Positions 43,835-54,500 of a DNA stretch of 64,000 nt are shown here, one piece after another. Location of the stretch: NCBI RefSeq assembly GCF_003337715.1, contig NZ_QPIX01000006.1:1-64000 (forward strand), written 5' to 3'. A program made the translations under genes and the position numbers. The notes under the pieces are model-generated. The model saw only the letters and a program-made list of their open reading frames with translations, did no database searches and was not told the origin of the DNA. Every line of letters starts with the position of its first letter. Within the stretch, counting starts at the first letter, position 1. This DNA comes from Ciceribacter lividus. GTDB taxonomy: Bacteria > Pseudomonadota > Alphaproteobacteria > Rhizobiales > Rhizobiaceae.

Positions 43835-44892
43835 TCGGCGGCCTCCGGAAGAACCTCACCGGCACGATGGCAACGCGCCACCTGTCCGCTCGGAAACCTC
43901 GCCTCAGCCGGCACAACGACGTCACAGCGGCCCGCGACCGCATGGTCGCAACGCGGATGGAAGGAGCAGCCCTGCGGCACGCTGTAGGGGTCCGGAACCG
44001 AACCCCGGATCGTGCGCAGGCGCCGCGTCTTCTCTCCGCCGAGCCGCGGGATCGAACGCAGCAGAGCCTGGGTGTATGGATGCTTCGGCTCGTAGAAGAT
44101 CTCGTCGACGGTGCCCGTCTCGATCACGCGGCCGAGATACATCACTGCGACACGGTCGGCGATATCCGCCACCACGCCGAAATTGTGGGTGATGAAGACG
44201 ATCGCCATGCCGAGTTCCTGCTGCAGGGATTTCAGAAGGTGCAGGATCTGGGCCTCGGTGGTGACGTCGAGCGCCGTGGTGGGCTCGTCGGCGATCAGCA
44301 GGGTCGGATCGCAGGCAAGCGCCAGCGCAATCATCGCCCGCTGGCGCATGCCGCCCGACAGATGGTGCGGATAACGATCGACGATGTCGTGCGGGCGCGG
44401 CATCTGCACCTTTGTGAGCAGCTCGATCGCCCGCGCCCTGGCTTCCGCCTTCGACACTTTGCGATGCAGCATGACGGTGCGCATGATCTGCGTTCCGATC
44501 GTGTGCACAGGCGACAGCGCCGTCATCGGCTCCTGGAAGACCATGCCGATCTCACCGCCGCGCAGGGCGCGCATCGTCCTACTCTGGCGATGCTCGGCGG
44601 AAATCAGCACCTCGCTGCCGTCCTTGCGGCGGAACCGGACACTGCCGCCGGCGTCGACCGCATTGGCGGCGGTCAGCCGCATGATCGAGCGGGCGGTCAC
44701 CGACTTGCCGGAACCGCTCTCCCCGACGATACCGAGCACCTCGCCCTTGTCGACGTGATAGGAGACGCCGTTGACCGCCCTGACGACACCGTCCCGGGTC
44801 GGGAAATGCACCGCCACGTCATGGAGCTCGAGGAGACGGCCCGGCGGCATGGCGTTCTGAGAAGTATTCGAAGGCTGTGACATGGTGGGCAT
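43831..44892 (-). CDS. Oligopeptide/oligosaccharide ABC transporter ATPase (DppD/OppD-like)
   Basis: This 353-aa ATPase has Walker A ([18 protein letters not shown]), the signature [15 protein letters not shown] and Walker B ([13 protein letters not shown]), and the C-terminal [16 protein letters not shown]. It pairs with the downstream DppF-like ATPase, whose start overlaps its stop (ATGA). The start at 44892 is three bases after the permease stop; an internal ATG at 44883 is possible. Confidence 0.94.
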   Translation of the reverse strand: MPTMSQPSNTSQNAMPPGRLLELHDVAVHFPTRDGVVRAVNGVSYHVDKGEVLGIVGESGSGKSVTARSIMRLTAANAVDAGGSVRFRRKDGSEVLISAEHRQSRTMRALRGGEIGMVFQEPMTALSPVHTIGTQIMRTVMLHRKVSKAEARARAIELLTKVQMPRPHDIVDRYPHHLSGGMRQRAMIALALACDPTLLIADEPTTALDVTTEAQILHLLKSLQQELGMAIVFITHNFGVVADIADRVAVMYLGRVIETGTVDEIFYEPKHPYTQALLRSIPRLGGEKTRRLRTIRGSVPDPYSVPQGCSFHPRCDHAVAGRCDVVVPAEARFPSGQVARCHRAGEVLPEAAE

Positions 44893-44895
44893 CCG

Positions 44896-46059
44896 TCAAT
44901 GGCCGTAGGGGTCGGCCGCGTCGCGAAGGCCATCACCGATGAAATTGAAGGCGAGCACCACGAGAACGACCGCCGCACCCGGCGCGAGAAGCCACGGCGC
45001 GAGCGAAATGGTGCGCAGGTTCTGGGCGTCCTGCAGCAAGACACCCCAGCTCACGACCGGCGGGCGAAGTCCGAGGCCGAGAAAGCTGAGCGCCGTCTCG
45101 CCGAGGATCATCTCCGGGATGGCGAGCGTGACGGCCGCGATGATGTAGCTGGTCATGGCCGGGAGCATGTGCCGGGTAACGATGCGATACTCCGAGGCAC
45201 CCGCGAGCCGGGCCGCCATGACGTAGTCTTCCGATTTCAGCGACAGGAAACGGCCGCGAACGACCCGCGCGAGATGTGTCCAGCCGATCAGCGACAGGAT
45301 GATGGTGATCAGCACGTAGACGAACAGCGGATCCCAGCTGATCGGCAGCGCGGCTGCAAGCCCCATCCACAGCGGTATTGTCGGGATCGACCGGATGAAT
45401 TCCATCAGCCGCTGAATCGCCGCGTCGATCCACCCGCCGTAATAGCCGGAGACGGCACCGAGCGCGAGACCGAGGACAAAGGAGAATGCGACCCCGATCA
45501 GCCCGGCCGAAAGCGTCACGCGGGCGCCATAGAGAAGGCGGCTGAAGAGGTCGCGTCCGAGGGAATCCGTCCCCATGAGGCTGATCTTCTGGCGGCGGTC
45601 GTCGACCCCGAAGAAATGCAGTTTCGTTTCGACGAGACCGAGAAACCTGTAGGTCTCCCCTTCGACGAAGAAGCGGATCGGCAGCACCTTGCTTCGATCC
45701 TCCGCGTAGATCACCCGGGCCGTCTCCGGGTCGCGGGAGCGCTTCACCGCGTAAACGAAGGGGCGTTGCAGCCGCCCCTCGTGCAGGACGCGAACCACAC
45801 TCGGCGGCGTGAAGGTATTGATGCGGTTGATCGTGTTCGGCGTGTACGGTGACATGAAGTCGGCAAAGATCGCGAGAAAGCCGAGGCAGGTCATGAAGAC
45901 GAGCGAGACCACTGCCAGCTTGTGCTGGCGGAAACGCCACCAGACGAGTTTCCAGGGCTTGGCGGTGTAGCTTGCGTCGGCCTTGGCCTCGTCGAAAACC
46001 GCAAGGGGCGGAGACTCGATGAGCATGTCTGTCGTGGGATAGGTGCCGGTATCGGTCAT
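44896..46059 (-). CDS. ABC transporter permease, DppC-like with long periplasmic loop
   Basis: This 387-aa inner-membrane permease has the first helix at about 45-65 (LAVVSLVFMTCLGFLAIFAD) and the binding-protein-dependent permease motif with the EAA loop (EDYVMAARLAGASEYRIVTRHMLP). Between helix 1 and the GTDSLGRDLFSRLLYGAR motif is an insertion of roughly 80 residues, a feature of family 5 systems that carry oligosaccharides. It lies seven bases after the DppB-like gene. Confidence 0.92.
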   Translation of the reverse strand: MTDTGTYPTTDMLIESPPLAVFDEAKADASYTAKPWKLVWWRFRQHKLAVVSLVFMTCLGFLAIFADFMSPYTPNTINRINTFTPPSVVRVLHEGRLQRPFVYAVKRSRDPETARVIYAEDRSKVLPIRFFVEGETYRFLGLVETKLHFFGVDDRRQKISLMGTDSLGRDLFSRLLYGARVTLSAGLIGVAFSFVLGLALGAVSGYYGGWIDAAIQRLMEFIRSIPTIPLWMGLAAALPISWDPLFVYVLITIILSLIGWTHLARVVRGRFLSLKSEDYVMAARLAGASEYRIVTRHMLPAMTSYIIAAVTLAIPEMILGETALSFLGLGLRPPVVSWGVLLQDAQNLRTISLAPWLLAPGAAVVLVVLAFNFIGDGLRDAADPYGH

Positions 46060-46066
46060 TTGCGCC

Positions 46067-47053
46067 TCATGAGAACCGGATGCGCGGGTCGGACAGCGCC
46101 AGCAGAATGTCGGAGAGCAGCGTGCCGATGACGGTAAAGACGCTCAGGATCAGGATGAAACTGCCGGCCAGATACATGTCCTGCATCTTGAGCGCCTGCA
46201 GGAGAAGTGGACCGGTGGTCGGCAGGTTGAGCACCACGGCCGTGATCACGTCGCCGGAAAAGAGGGCCGGCAGTGCCCAGCCGACGGTCGAAATGAACGG
46301 ATTGAGGGCGATGCGGACCGGGTAGCGCCATACGACCGTGCGCTCACCGAAACCCTGTGCATAGGCGGTTTCCACATAGGGCTTGCGCAGTTCGTCCAGC
46401 ATGTTCGCCCGCATGACGCGGATCAGCCCCGCCGCCCCGCCCGTCGCCAGGACGAGCAGCGGGATCCAGATGTGCGAGAGCATGTTGACGATCTTCGGAA
46501 GGTCCCACGGTTGTCCCTCGAACTGCGGGGATACGAGCCCGCCGACGTCGAGGTTCAGCCAGATATAGGTCATCCACATGAGAACCAGAGCCAGCAGGAA
46601 ATCCGGAATGCCCTTGCCGAGAAAGCCGAAAACGGTGAACACGTAGTCGAATACCGAATACTGCCGCGTCGCGGAATAGACGCCGACAGGTATGGCGATC
46701 AGCCAGGTGAAGACCATGCTGAGCGTCGAGATCAACAGGGTGAGGCCGAGGCGCTCCCAGATGAGATCGCCGACGGCGGCGTTCCACTCGAGCGACCGCC
46801 CGAAATCACCGTGGAAGACAATGTTGGAGATCCATCGCCAGTATTGCACCAGCAGCGGGTCGTTCAGCCCGTACCGGGCCCGCATCAGCGCTTCCTCGGT
46901 TTCGCTGATGAAGTCGCCACTGTTTCGAAGCTGGGCGGCATAGGCCGTCACGAAATCACCCGGCGGCAGCTGGATGATGACGAACGAAATGAACGAGACG
47001 AAGATCAATGTGGGGATAGCCCACATGGAGCGCGTGACAACATACTTCAGCAC
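46067..47053 (-). CDS. ABC transporter permease, DppB-like
   Basis: This 328-aa permease begins with a helix (TLIFVSFISFVIIQLPPGDF) and has the usual GLNDPLLVQYWRWISNIVFHGDFG of DppB/OppB and the EAA loop MLDELRKPYVETAYAQGF. The GTG at 47053 is preceded by AGGAGG at good spacing, so it is preferred to the longer upstream frame. A gap of 144 bases separates it from the binding-protein gene upstream. Confidence 0.92.
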   Translation of the reverse strand: MLKYVVTRSMWAIPTLIFVSFISFVIIQLPPGDFVTAYAAQLRNSGDFISETEEALMRARYGLNDPLLVQYWRWISNIVFHGDFGRSLEWNAAVGDLIWERLGLTLLISTLSMVFTWLIAIPVGVYSATRQYSVFDYVFTVFGFLGKGIPDFLLALVLMWMTYIWLNLDVGGLVSPQFEGQPWDLPKIVNMLSHIWIPLLVLATGGAAGLIRVMRANMLDELRKPYVETAYAQGFGERTVVWRYPVRIALNPFISTVGWALPALFSGDVITAVVLNLPTTGPLLLQALKMQDMYLAGSFILILSVFTVIGTLLSDILLALSDPRIRFS

Positions 47054-47197
47054 GACGCACCTCCTGTTCCCAACACGTCGCCCGGTCGCCGACATCCTTC
47101 CGCTGGATGGGGACCGGGATTCTCCCCGGGGTCTGAGACGGGGACCGCCGACACTTTCGGGCCGGCGGCCTGCCGCGATCTCCCGCGAACCTTCCGC

Positions 47198-49102
47198 CTA
47201 TTGCGCCATCCACATCCGCTGCGTGGCGCCGAGACCGATGCCACGTGTGATGTCGTCCTCAATGAGGTCGTCGGGGAAGTTCATGAAGTTGTTCTTCACG
47301 ACCGAAATGGCCGGCAACTCACCCACGACCCCGATGACCCAGCCTTGCGTGACAAAGGTCTTGATCAGGTCGTTGAGCGCTGCGTCCGCTTCCTTGCGAT
47401 CGGCAGCCTTGCCGGCTTTGTCCCAGTCGGCAAAGAGCGTGCGGATCGGATGGTCGGCCGGCGGCTCGATGCCTGAGGCCCCCTTGGTCGTGTACCAGAT
47501 GTAGTACTGATGGGCGTAGGAATCGTTGCCCATCATGATGCGCGGGTCGGCCGCGACGACCGACAGGCGGTCGAACGGATACCATTGCATCTGGAACTCG
47601 TTGTTGTCGCGGTCGGCATCCCACTGGGTACGGTCGATGATCCGCGGCAGCAGCTCGACACCGATGTCCTTGTAGTTGGCGGCGACAATTTCCATGGTCT
47701 TCGGGCCGTTCGAGTGCTCCATCTCCACGACGATCGACAGGCGCTTGCCGTCGGGGCGCAGGCGGAAACCGTCGCCGTCCCGCTTGTCGAGGCCGATACC
47801 GTCGAGAAGCGCGTTCGCCTTGTCGGGATCATACTCGGTCCAGTGCTTTTCCAGCTCCGGAGCGAAGTTCGGCGAACCGGACACAGGGGAGGCCTGGCGC
47901 GCTTCCGCGAGCCCCGAGAAGATCAGCTCGTTCACCGTCTCGCGGTCGATCGCGATGCTCAGCGCCTCGCGGAAATCGGAGGTTTCGAACAGGCCGCGCA
48001 ACACCTCGTCCTTCACGTTCAGGTTCGGCACGAGCGACCAGGTCTGCGCCTGCGTCCAGCGATGGACCTTGTAGCCACCCTTGGCCTCGTTCTCCTTGTA
48101 GAAGGTGAAGTCCTGCGGCTCGACATAGCGCATCTGCATGTCGATCTGCCCCTGGACGATCATCAGGTTGAACGCCTCCTGATCACTGAACAGCTTGTGC
48201 GAGATACGATCGATATAGGGCAGCTGGTTGCCGGCCTGGTCGACGGCGTAATAGTACGGGTTCCGCACCATGGTCACGACATCGCCCGGAGCGGGCTTCT
48301 CGATCTTCCATGCGGTGATCACCGGCAGGTCCGGGTTCTGCCACCAGGCGGTCGCGGCACCCTTCGAGCCCCAGAGATCCGTCCACTTCTCGACGCCGAA
48401 CTTCGCGGCCGCCGCCTTCAGCTCGTCCTCGGAGGCATACTTATTGTTGAATTGCTTCAGATAATGCTTGGGGAAAAGGAAGCTCGGACGGTCGAGGCTC
48501 GGATCGCCGGTGGAGTCCTTCGCCAGAATCTCGAGGAAATAGACATACGGCTCGTCGAAACTCACCTTGAAGGTCTGCTCGTCGACGATCTCCAGTTTCA
48601 TCGGTTTGCCGCCCGGCGCCAGGGTCTGGTCGATCGAGGCCAGAAGGTCCTTGTTCATGAAGACGTCTTCATACCAGAAGCGGACGTCCTCGGTGGTGAC
48701 GGGTTCACCGTCGGACCACTTGAGACCCTTCAGCAGCGTGAAGGTGAATTCGCGGGAATCCGCGCTCACGGAGTAGGACGAGATGTAACCCGGAACGAGT
48801 TCCAGCGGCCCGCCCGGCTTCTGCGACCACTTGACGACGCGCTCCTCCATCAGCTTCGTCGGCCCCCAGCGGTCACCCGGCCCCTTGTAGCCGCGCTGCC
48901 AGTTGCCGCCGTACTTGCCAACCTCTGCAGCCTGCAGAACCGTCGGTTTTTCAGGGAGACGCTGCTCGACCGGCGGCAGCTTGCCCGCCTTCACCTGTTC
49001 CGCAAGCATCGGCGATTCCTGGAACGCGAAGGCCGACCCCGCGAGGCACGTCGCCATCAATACGCCAAGAGAAGATGCGAAAATATTTTCATTGAAAAAC
49101 AT
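47198..49102 (-). CDS. Family 5 ABC transporter substrate-binding protein
   Basis: This 634-aa periplasmic binding protein has a signal peptide ending at about residue 26 (GSAFA). The mature part has GKYGGNWQRGYKGPGDRW and LKWSDGEPVTTEDVRFWYEDVF, typical of large family 5 (Opp/Dpp) proteins; several of this size class bind oligosaccharides. The ATG at 49102 has GGGAGG five bases upstream. The first codons overlap the AT-rich palindrome GAAAATATTTTC. It is the first gene of the transporter block, 111 bases after the LacI gene. Confidence 0.93.
   Translation of the reverse strand: MFFNENIFASSLGVLMATCLAGSAFAFQESPMLAEQVKAGKLPPVEQRLPEKPTVLQAAEVGKYGGNWQRGYKGPGDRWGPTKLMEERVVKWSQKPGGPLELVPGYISSYSVSADSREFTFTLLKGLKWSDGEPVTTEDVRFWYEDVFMNKDLLASIDQTLAPGGKPMKLEIVDEQTFKVSFDEPYVYFLEILAKDSTGDPSLDRPSFLFPKHYLKQFNNKYASEDELKAAAAKFGVEKWTDLWGSKGAATAWWQNPDLPVITAWKIEKPAPGDVVTMVRNPYYYAVDQAGNQLPYIDRISHKLFSDQEAFNLMIVQGQIDMQMRYVEPQDFTFYKENEAKGGYKVHRWTQAQTWSLVPNLNVKDEVLRGLFETSDFREALSIAIDRETVNELIFSGLAEARQASPVSGSPNFAPELEKHWTEYDPDKANALLDGIGLDKRDGDGFRLRPDGKRLSIVVEMEHSNGPKTMEIVAANYKDIGVELLPRIIDRTQWDADRDNNEFQMQWYPFDRLSVVAADPRIMMGNDSYAHQYYIWYTTKGASGIEPPADHPIRTLFADWDKAGKAADRKEADAALNDLIKTFVTQGWVIGVVGELPAISVVKNNFMNFPDDLIEDDITRGIGLGATQRMWMAQ
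49079..49090. promoter_or_regulatory. AT-rich palindrome GAAAATATTTTC, site A
   Basis: This is a perfect 12-bp palindrome inside codons 5-8 of the family 5 binding-protein gene. Near copies lie 125 bases upstream (site B) and in the GH28-ROK divergent region (site D). Such AT-only cores are rare in this GC-rich sequence. It is a candidate operator for the neighbouring LacI-type regulator; no binding evidence exists. Confidence 0.45.
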
Positions 49103-49203
49103 GCCAACCTCCCAGTTCAGCAAACGGAGCCGCGATCCCTCTATTTTCTCGCGATATCGCCGTATTTCGGACGATCGTGTATCGACATCCAAAAATCAAG
49201 CTT

Positions 49204-49215
49204 AAAAATATTTTC
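49204..49215. promoter_or_regulatory. AT-rich palindrome, site B (11 of 12 matches)
   Basis: AAAAATATTTTC overlaps the stop codon of the LacI-type gene and lies in the region that must hold the promoter of the family 5 binding-protein gene. It matches site A at 11 of 12 positions. Confidence 0.45.
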
Positions 49216-50275
49216 ACAAACTCGGCAAAGCCGAACCGCCGCTCTCGCGCTCGATCAAGCGACAGCCGAGTTCGATCCTGGTTGCCGGCTGGTCACGGCC
49301 GGCACCCGACAGCCTTTGCTCCAGCGTCTGGACGGTTGCGACCGCCAATGCGTCGAGCGGCACCCTGACCGTCGTCAGCGATGGCTGTGTGAGATCACCC
49401 GGCGCCACACCGTCGAAACCGACGACAGCGATGTCGGCCGGGATGCGGAAGCCGAGCGCCTGAAGTTCGGTAAGCGCACCGATCGCGAGATTGTCGGCGG
49501 CACAGAAGACGGCGGTAAATCCGTCGAGACCACCCCGCTCGGCCACGAAGGTGCGCAGGGCCTCGCGCGCATGCTCAGGTTCATAGCCCTTCGCATAAAG
49601 CACCTCGCCGAGATCGGTCGACAAGTCATGCTGCAGGTAGGCATCGTGAAAGCCGTCGAGCCGGCGCATGATCGTGCTGCGACCGCGCCAGGTCAGGTGC
49701 AGTATCCGTCGGTGGCCTTTTGAAAGCAGCCATTCCGTCGCGAGCCGGGCACCGTAGCGGTTGGCTGGAGCGACCGTGTCGATGCTCATCGTCGGATCCT
49801 CGCCGTTCAGGAGAACGACGGCGATGTCGCTGCCGGCAAGCCCCTTCAGCAGTTTCGGATTGTCGTCGAAGACGACGGCAATCGCTTCCGCTTCCGCGGC
49901 GCGCGCGCCCGCAAGAATCTCGGCGGCGTTGAGCTGTGGCGCGCCGTTATGGGCGACGATACGGATGCCGCGCCGCTCGCATTCCCGCGAAAGCGCCGTC
50001 AGCAGCGTCCATGACACGAGATTGATGTCGTTTTGCGGCAGGTTGCCCGGCGGGACCGCGAGATAGAGCGTACTGAGCGAGGCGATGGCACCCTTGCGCT
50101 GGCGCTTCGCGAGATAGCCGAGCTTGCGCGCCGCTTCCAGCACCCGCACGCGCACCTCCTGCGAAATGGGTGCGGTACCGTTCAGGACATGGGAAACCGT
50201 GCTGAGTGCGACGCCGGCCTCCCGCGACACATCCTTGATACCGATCTTGCGTTCCGGTCGTCTTTCGAGGGGCAC
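49214..50275 (-). CDS. LacI-family regulator of the glycan locus
   Basis: This 353-aa protein has a LacI helix-turn-helix (IGIKDVSREAGVALSTVSHVLNG, residues 11-33) and a sugar-sensing C-terminal domain (AIAVVFDDNPKLL, FCAADNLAIGALTELQ, VVGFDGVAPGDLTQPSLTTVRVP). It is encoded between the PHP/GH38/GH28 genes and the transporter, so it probably controls this locus. The GTG start follows GGAG nine bases upstream. It begins three bases after the PHP gene stop. Confidence 0.92.
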   Translation of the reverse strand: MPLERRPERKIGIKDVSREAGVALSTVSHVLNGTAPISQEVRVRVLEAARKLGYLAKRQRKGAIASLSTLYLAVPPGNLPQNDINLVSWTLLTALSRECERRGIRIVAHNGAPQLNAAEILAGARAAEAEAIAVVFDDNPKLLKGLAGSDIAVVLLNGEDPTMSIDTVAPANRYGARLATEWLLSKGHRRILHLTWRGRSTIMRRLDGFHDAYLQHDLSTDLGEVLYAKGYEPEHAREALRTFVAERGGLDGFTAVFCAADNLAIGALTELQALGFRIPADIAVVGFDGVAPGDLTQPSLTTVRVPLDALAVATVQTLEQRLSGAGRDQPATRIELGCRLIERESGGSALPSL

Positions 50276-50278
50276 CCG

Positions 50279-51517
50279 CTATTCTCCATAGAACGGATTG
50301 GTGAAAAGTCTCGGTTCCTTATCATGCCAGACCTCGTAGCGCACGAAGCGCCCGGCAAACCGCTGGTCGAGGCGGAGCGTCGGACCGTCACCGGCCGGCA
50401 CCACCTCCACGACGCCGGCCTCAGTGACTCGACGGATTTCGTCACCCACCGAGAGGCCGGTAAAGATCACGGAAATCTCCCGCCCGGCGGCAATCTGCGA
50501 GCCGAAGTCCGGCACCTCCTCGGAGGAGGGCCTTGCCATCGTCTCATCGGGCGCAAAGGCGACCACGTTGCGACCTCCCCGCACGGCGGCGAGGATGTCG
50601 GACACGGACATCCCCTCCACGCAGAGCCGGTTGGCCGGCCGCCCGTGCCGCCTGCGGTTCTTCAGATGAAAGTCGCTGCCGCCCGTTGCCGGAACGCGCC
50701 GGCCGGAGGTCAGCAATTCCTGCCAGAAGGCGAGGCCCTGTTCGTTCATCACCGACCAGTTGCCGTTCCAGATTTCGAGTGCGTCGAAGGCAACGTCGAA
50801 ACCCGATTGCCAGCGCCCACCGGCCGAATTCTGGAAAGGGTGGTTGATGACGATGGTCGCTCCGTTGGCTCGCGCCTCGGCCATCTTCTCGGCGACGTCA
50901 CGGGGCGAACGGCAGCGCCAGTCCGCGACCGGACGCGGCAGGCCGAGAAAGTTCGTGTGGCCCCAGTAGGAGGTGAGTTCCATCGCCGGAATGACGAGAA
51001 TGCCGGGATCGTCCGGCCGGACATCATTCTGCGTGACGGTGTTGTGGTCGGTGATCGCCAGGAAATCGAGGGCCGAGGCGCGCGCACGGTGGATCGCGTC
51101 GAGCACGGTGACGCCGCCGTCGGAATGCTCCGAGTGGCTGTGCAACTCGCCGGCGAGCCAGCGCCGCTGGCGGCCGATCAGGCGGATCTCGACGTCGACC
51201 TTGCAGTTCGGGCCGATCTTCACGATCCCCAGCACGACATGCCACGCACCCGCTAGCGGACCCGGCTCGTATCCGGGCGTCGCCCGATCCTCCTCCAGCG
51301 TGATGTGGCCGCGTTCGGCGCCCGTCCAGCCGCGCATGCGGCCGTTGCGGGCAACACCGAGGTCGATGACGCTGCCGCCGCCACCGAATGGAAAGTGATA
51401 GCTCACCTCGATCCGCTCTATTTCGGATCCGACCTCGAACGGAATCTCGACGAAGGATTTCTCACCGTCCGGGAAGTGGTCGATGGTAGCGGTGATCACG
51501 CGGTTCTGTGTGGACAT
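50279..51517 (-). CDS. PHP-domain metallohydrolase (CehA/McbA family)
   Basis: This 412-aa protein has an N-terminal beta domain (about 1-120) followed by a PHP metal-dependent hydrolase domain. Metal-binding motifs are visible in order: ELHSHSEHSDG, FLAITDHNT, PAMELTS, VINHPF and GGSDFHLKN. PHP proteins hydrolyse phosphoesters or, in the CehA/McbA group, carbamate and related ester bonds. In this glycan locus an ester-removing role on decorated sugars is possible but unproven. It is four bases from the GH38 gene. Confidence 0.85.
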   Translation of the reverse strand: MSTQNRVITATIDHFPDGEKSFVEIPFEVGSEIERIEVSYHFPFGGGGSVIDLGVARNGRMRGWTGAERGHITLEEDRATPGYEPGPLAGAWHVVLGIVKIGPNCKVDVEIRLIGRQRRWLAGELHSHSEHSDGGVTVLDAIHRARASALDFLAITDHNTVTQNDVRPDDPGILVIPAMELTSYWGHTNFLGLPRPVADWRCRSPRDVAEKMAEARANGATIVINHPFQNSAGGRWQSGFDVAFDALEIWNGNWSVMNEQGLAFWQELLTSGRRVPATGGSDFHLKNRRRHGRPANRLCVEGMSVSDILAAVRGGRNVVAFAPDETMARPSSEEVPDFGSQIAAGREISVIFTGLSVGDEIRRVTEAGVVEVVPAGDGPTLRLDQRFAGRFVRYEVWHDKEPRLFTNPFYGE

Positions 51518-51520
51518 CGA

Positions 51521-54500
51521 TCAGCCTCTCAAGATCAGCGTGATGATTTCGAAGGGAGCGAAGGCAAGCGTCAGCGCGCCGTCTTCGAGTGCGAGGGGCC
51601 GCCCATCCCGTTCCAGGAGGTCGACCAGTTCCGCCATGCTGATTGCCGGATCGACCATGATCCGGGCAGTGCGGCGAACACCTGTCGTCTCCCAAAGCCT
51701 GACGACGATGCCGTCGCCCTCCTCTGCCTGCTTCACGGCCTCGACCACAATGCCGGGCGTCTCGACCGAGAGAAGCGGCGGCGGCGGCTCGCCGCCCTCT
51801 CCACCTTCGACCAGGCGCAGCGGCAGATTGAAGTCTTCCGCCGCCTCGTGCACCGCCAGCTTGTCACCATCATGGACCATGACGGCGTAACGGAACCGGT
51901 GTTCGCCCTGGTCCGCCTCCGGCCAGGGATAGGTCGGAGAACGGAGCAGCGTCAGGCGGATATCCGTGCCCTTCGCGTCGTAGCCGTATTTGCAGTCGTT
52001 GAGCAGGGCAACGCCGAAGTCCGGTTCGCCGATATCGATCCAGCGCTGCATCGAGCATTCGAACCGGGCGCGGTCCCAGGAGGTATTCCGGTGGCTCGCG
52101 CGTCGTACATGGCCGAACTGGATCTCCGCATCCACGGCGGCCGTATTGAGATCAAGCGGGAAGGCCGTTTTCACCAGCGTGTTGTGCTCGCGCCAGTCGA
52201 TGAAACAGTCAATCTCCACCTGCCGCGCTCCAGCCGCAAGCGAGACGACCTGCACGATCCGCGAGGATTCGTAGCGCCATTCGAAGCGAACGGCCGCCCG
52301 CAACGGCCCGCGCTCCACCACCTCGGCACCAACGAGCACATCGATCTCGAAGACCTGGTCCTCGAAGTCGGAATCGATGTCCCAGGCGTCGAACTGGGCG
52401 GGCATGTCGCGGAAAGCCTGCAGCCGGTTGCCGACGCGGCCGGGCTTCAAGACCTCGCGTCCGGCCTTCCTGTCGAGGATTGACGCAATCCGGCCGGCAT
52501 CGTCGAAGCGCACGGACAGATGTTCGTTCTCGATATGCCGCTCCGAGACGGAAAGGGCACCAGCCGGCGCATGCACGCCATGTCCGGCGAGATCGACCAC
52601 GGCAAGTGCCGGAACGGCCGACACCAACAGGCCGTAGACCTCTCCACCATCGGCGAGAACAAGCTTCTGCTCTTGCGGACGACCGAATGACCCCGGAGAG
52701 ACGACCAGACTGCCGCGGGGACGTCCTGCCACGTTGAAAAGCGCCTTGCTGCCCGCAGGCGCGAGCCTGCCCGCAAGCCGCGCCGACAGTGCATTCGCCC
52801 GGGCGAAAAACTCGGCGTAACCGGCGTCGCTGTCCTCATAGACGGCGCCGATGGACGAGCCCGGCAGGATGTCGTGGAACTGGTTGAGCAGCACGATATC
52901 CCAGAGCGCCCGGAGTTCTTCGGCAGGATAGACTTCTCCGCAGTTATGCGCGGCAAGTACGGCCAGGGTCTCGATCTCACGGAGTGCCGTTTCGGCGAGC
53001 CGGTTGTTGCGCTTGTTCTTGGCAACCGAGGTCAGCGTGCCGCGATGGAATTCGGCGTAGAGTTCGCCCACCCAGATCGGGTATCGCGCCGGGTCGCCCT
53101 TCATGCGCGTAAGCAGACGTTCGAAGAAGGGCCGCATCGGGGCATGGACGACCTTGGGGCAGCCGGGTATGCCGCGCTCCATGCGGCGGATGTTGTGCAG
53201 CATTTCCCGGGTCGGGCCGCCGCCGCCGTCCCCATGGCCGTAGACCAGGAAGAGTTCGTTGCTGAGGTTCTGTTGGCCGTGCCGGCGCCAGGTGCCCATC
53301 ACGTGCGTCGGTTTCAGGTTCGGGCAGTAGGTCGTGCCGATGCTCTTCGAGTCGTAAGGCTGCGTCGTCAGGAAGTAGGCCGTGACCGTGGAGCCGTCGA
53401 TGCCCTGCCAGAACAGCGTCTCCTCCGGCATGCGGTTGGTATCGTTCCAGGAGAGCTTGTGGGTGACGAAAGTGTCGAGGCCGGACTTCGCCATGAGTTG
53501 CGGTAGCGAGGCGGAATAGCCGAACGTGTCCGGCAACCAAATCATGCGCGGCCGCACGCCGAAGGTTCGCTCATGATAGCGGACGCCGTGGAGAATCTGC
53601 CGGACCAGGGCTTCTCCTCCGGCGATGTTGACATCGGGTTCGAGCCACAGCGCTCCCTCGATCTCGAAGCGGCCGGAACGGACCTCGCCGGCAATGCGAT
53701 CGAAGAGGTCCGGATAGTCCTGGTGGAGATAATCGAGCAGGACGCACTGGTTGTACATGAAGCGGTAGTCGGGAAACTCCTCCATGAGCGCCAGCGCGGT
53801 GGCCATCGAGCGGGCCATTTTCTGGCGCGTCTCGCGCACGCGCCAGAGCCAGGCGACGTCAATATGGGTGTGCCCCGTCGCCACGATCGTCGGTTTCGCC
53901 TCGAAGTCGCTGGCCGCGTAGATCTGCGCCGCGGCTGCCTTGGCAGCAGCAATGGAGGCCCTGAAGCGGGCGGGGTTCCCCGGCCTGAGGTCGACCATGT
54001 CGATGGCCGCGCCAATGGCGTTCAGAATGAAATGCCGTCGCGGGTCGTCCTCGGCGAGCAAGCGCGCTACGTCGAGGGGCACCTTGAGGTCGTAATAAAG
54101 ATCCTCGACCACGCGGTCGTGCGCAAAGAGCGCGCAGGCGAAACCGAGCTGGCGGCGGTCCTCGATCGTGCCGGCCTCGATCAGGATGTCGAACTGTTCT
54201 CCGGCGCGCCCGCTTTCCGTCAGAAGGAATTCGCGGTGGTTGCCGTCGACGCCCTGTCGGATACGTCCGTCGACACGGACGAGGCATTGCGGGTCGCTGC
54301 GCCCCATGACGTTGCCGAAGGCTGCCTCCACCCGGCAGACGACGCGCCTGCCCTCGGCAGCGGTCGGCAGCACGGCCGTTCCGCCGAACCAGTAATAGCC
54401 GTCCGGTTCGCCCCAGACGAGATTGCGGTCGACAGCCACCCAAGCCTTTCTGTCGGAGGCAAGCATCGCCGCGCGGTCCGCCGCGCTCGCCGGGGCAAAG

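Noticed and set aside
47145-47168. Possible hairpin CCGCCG/CGGCGG between the family 5 binding protein and permease genes
   Set aside because: Only six base pairs with a twelve-base loop and no T-tract; too weak in this GC-rich DNA to list as a feature.
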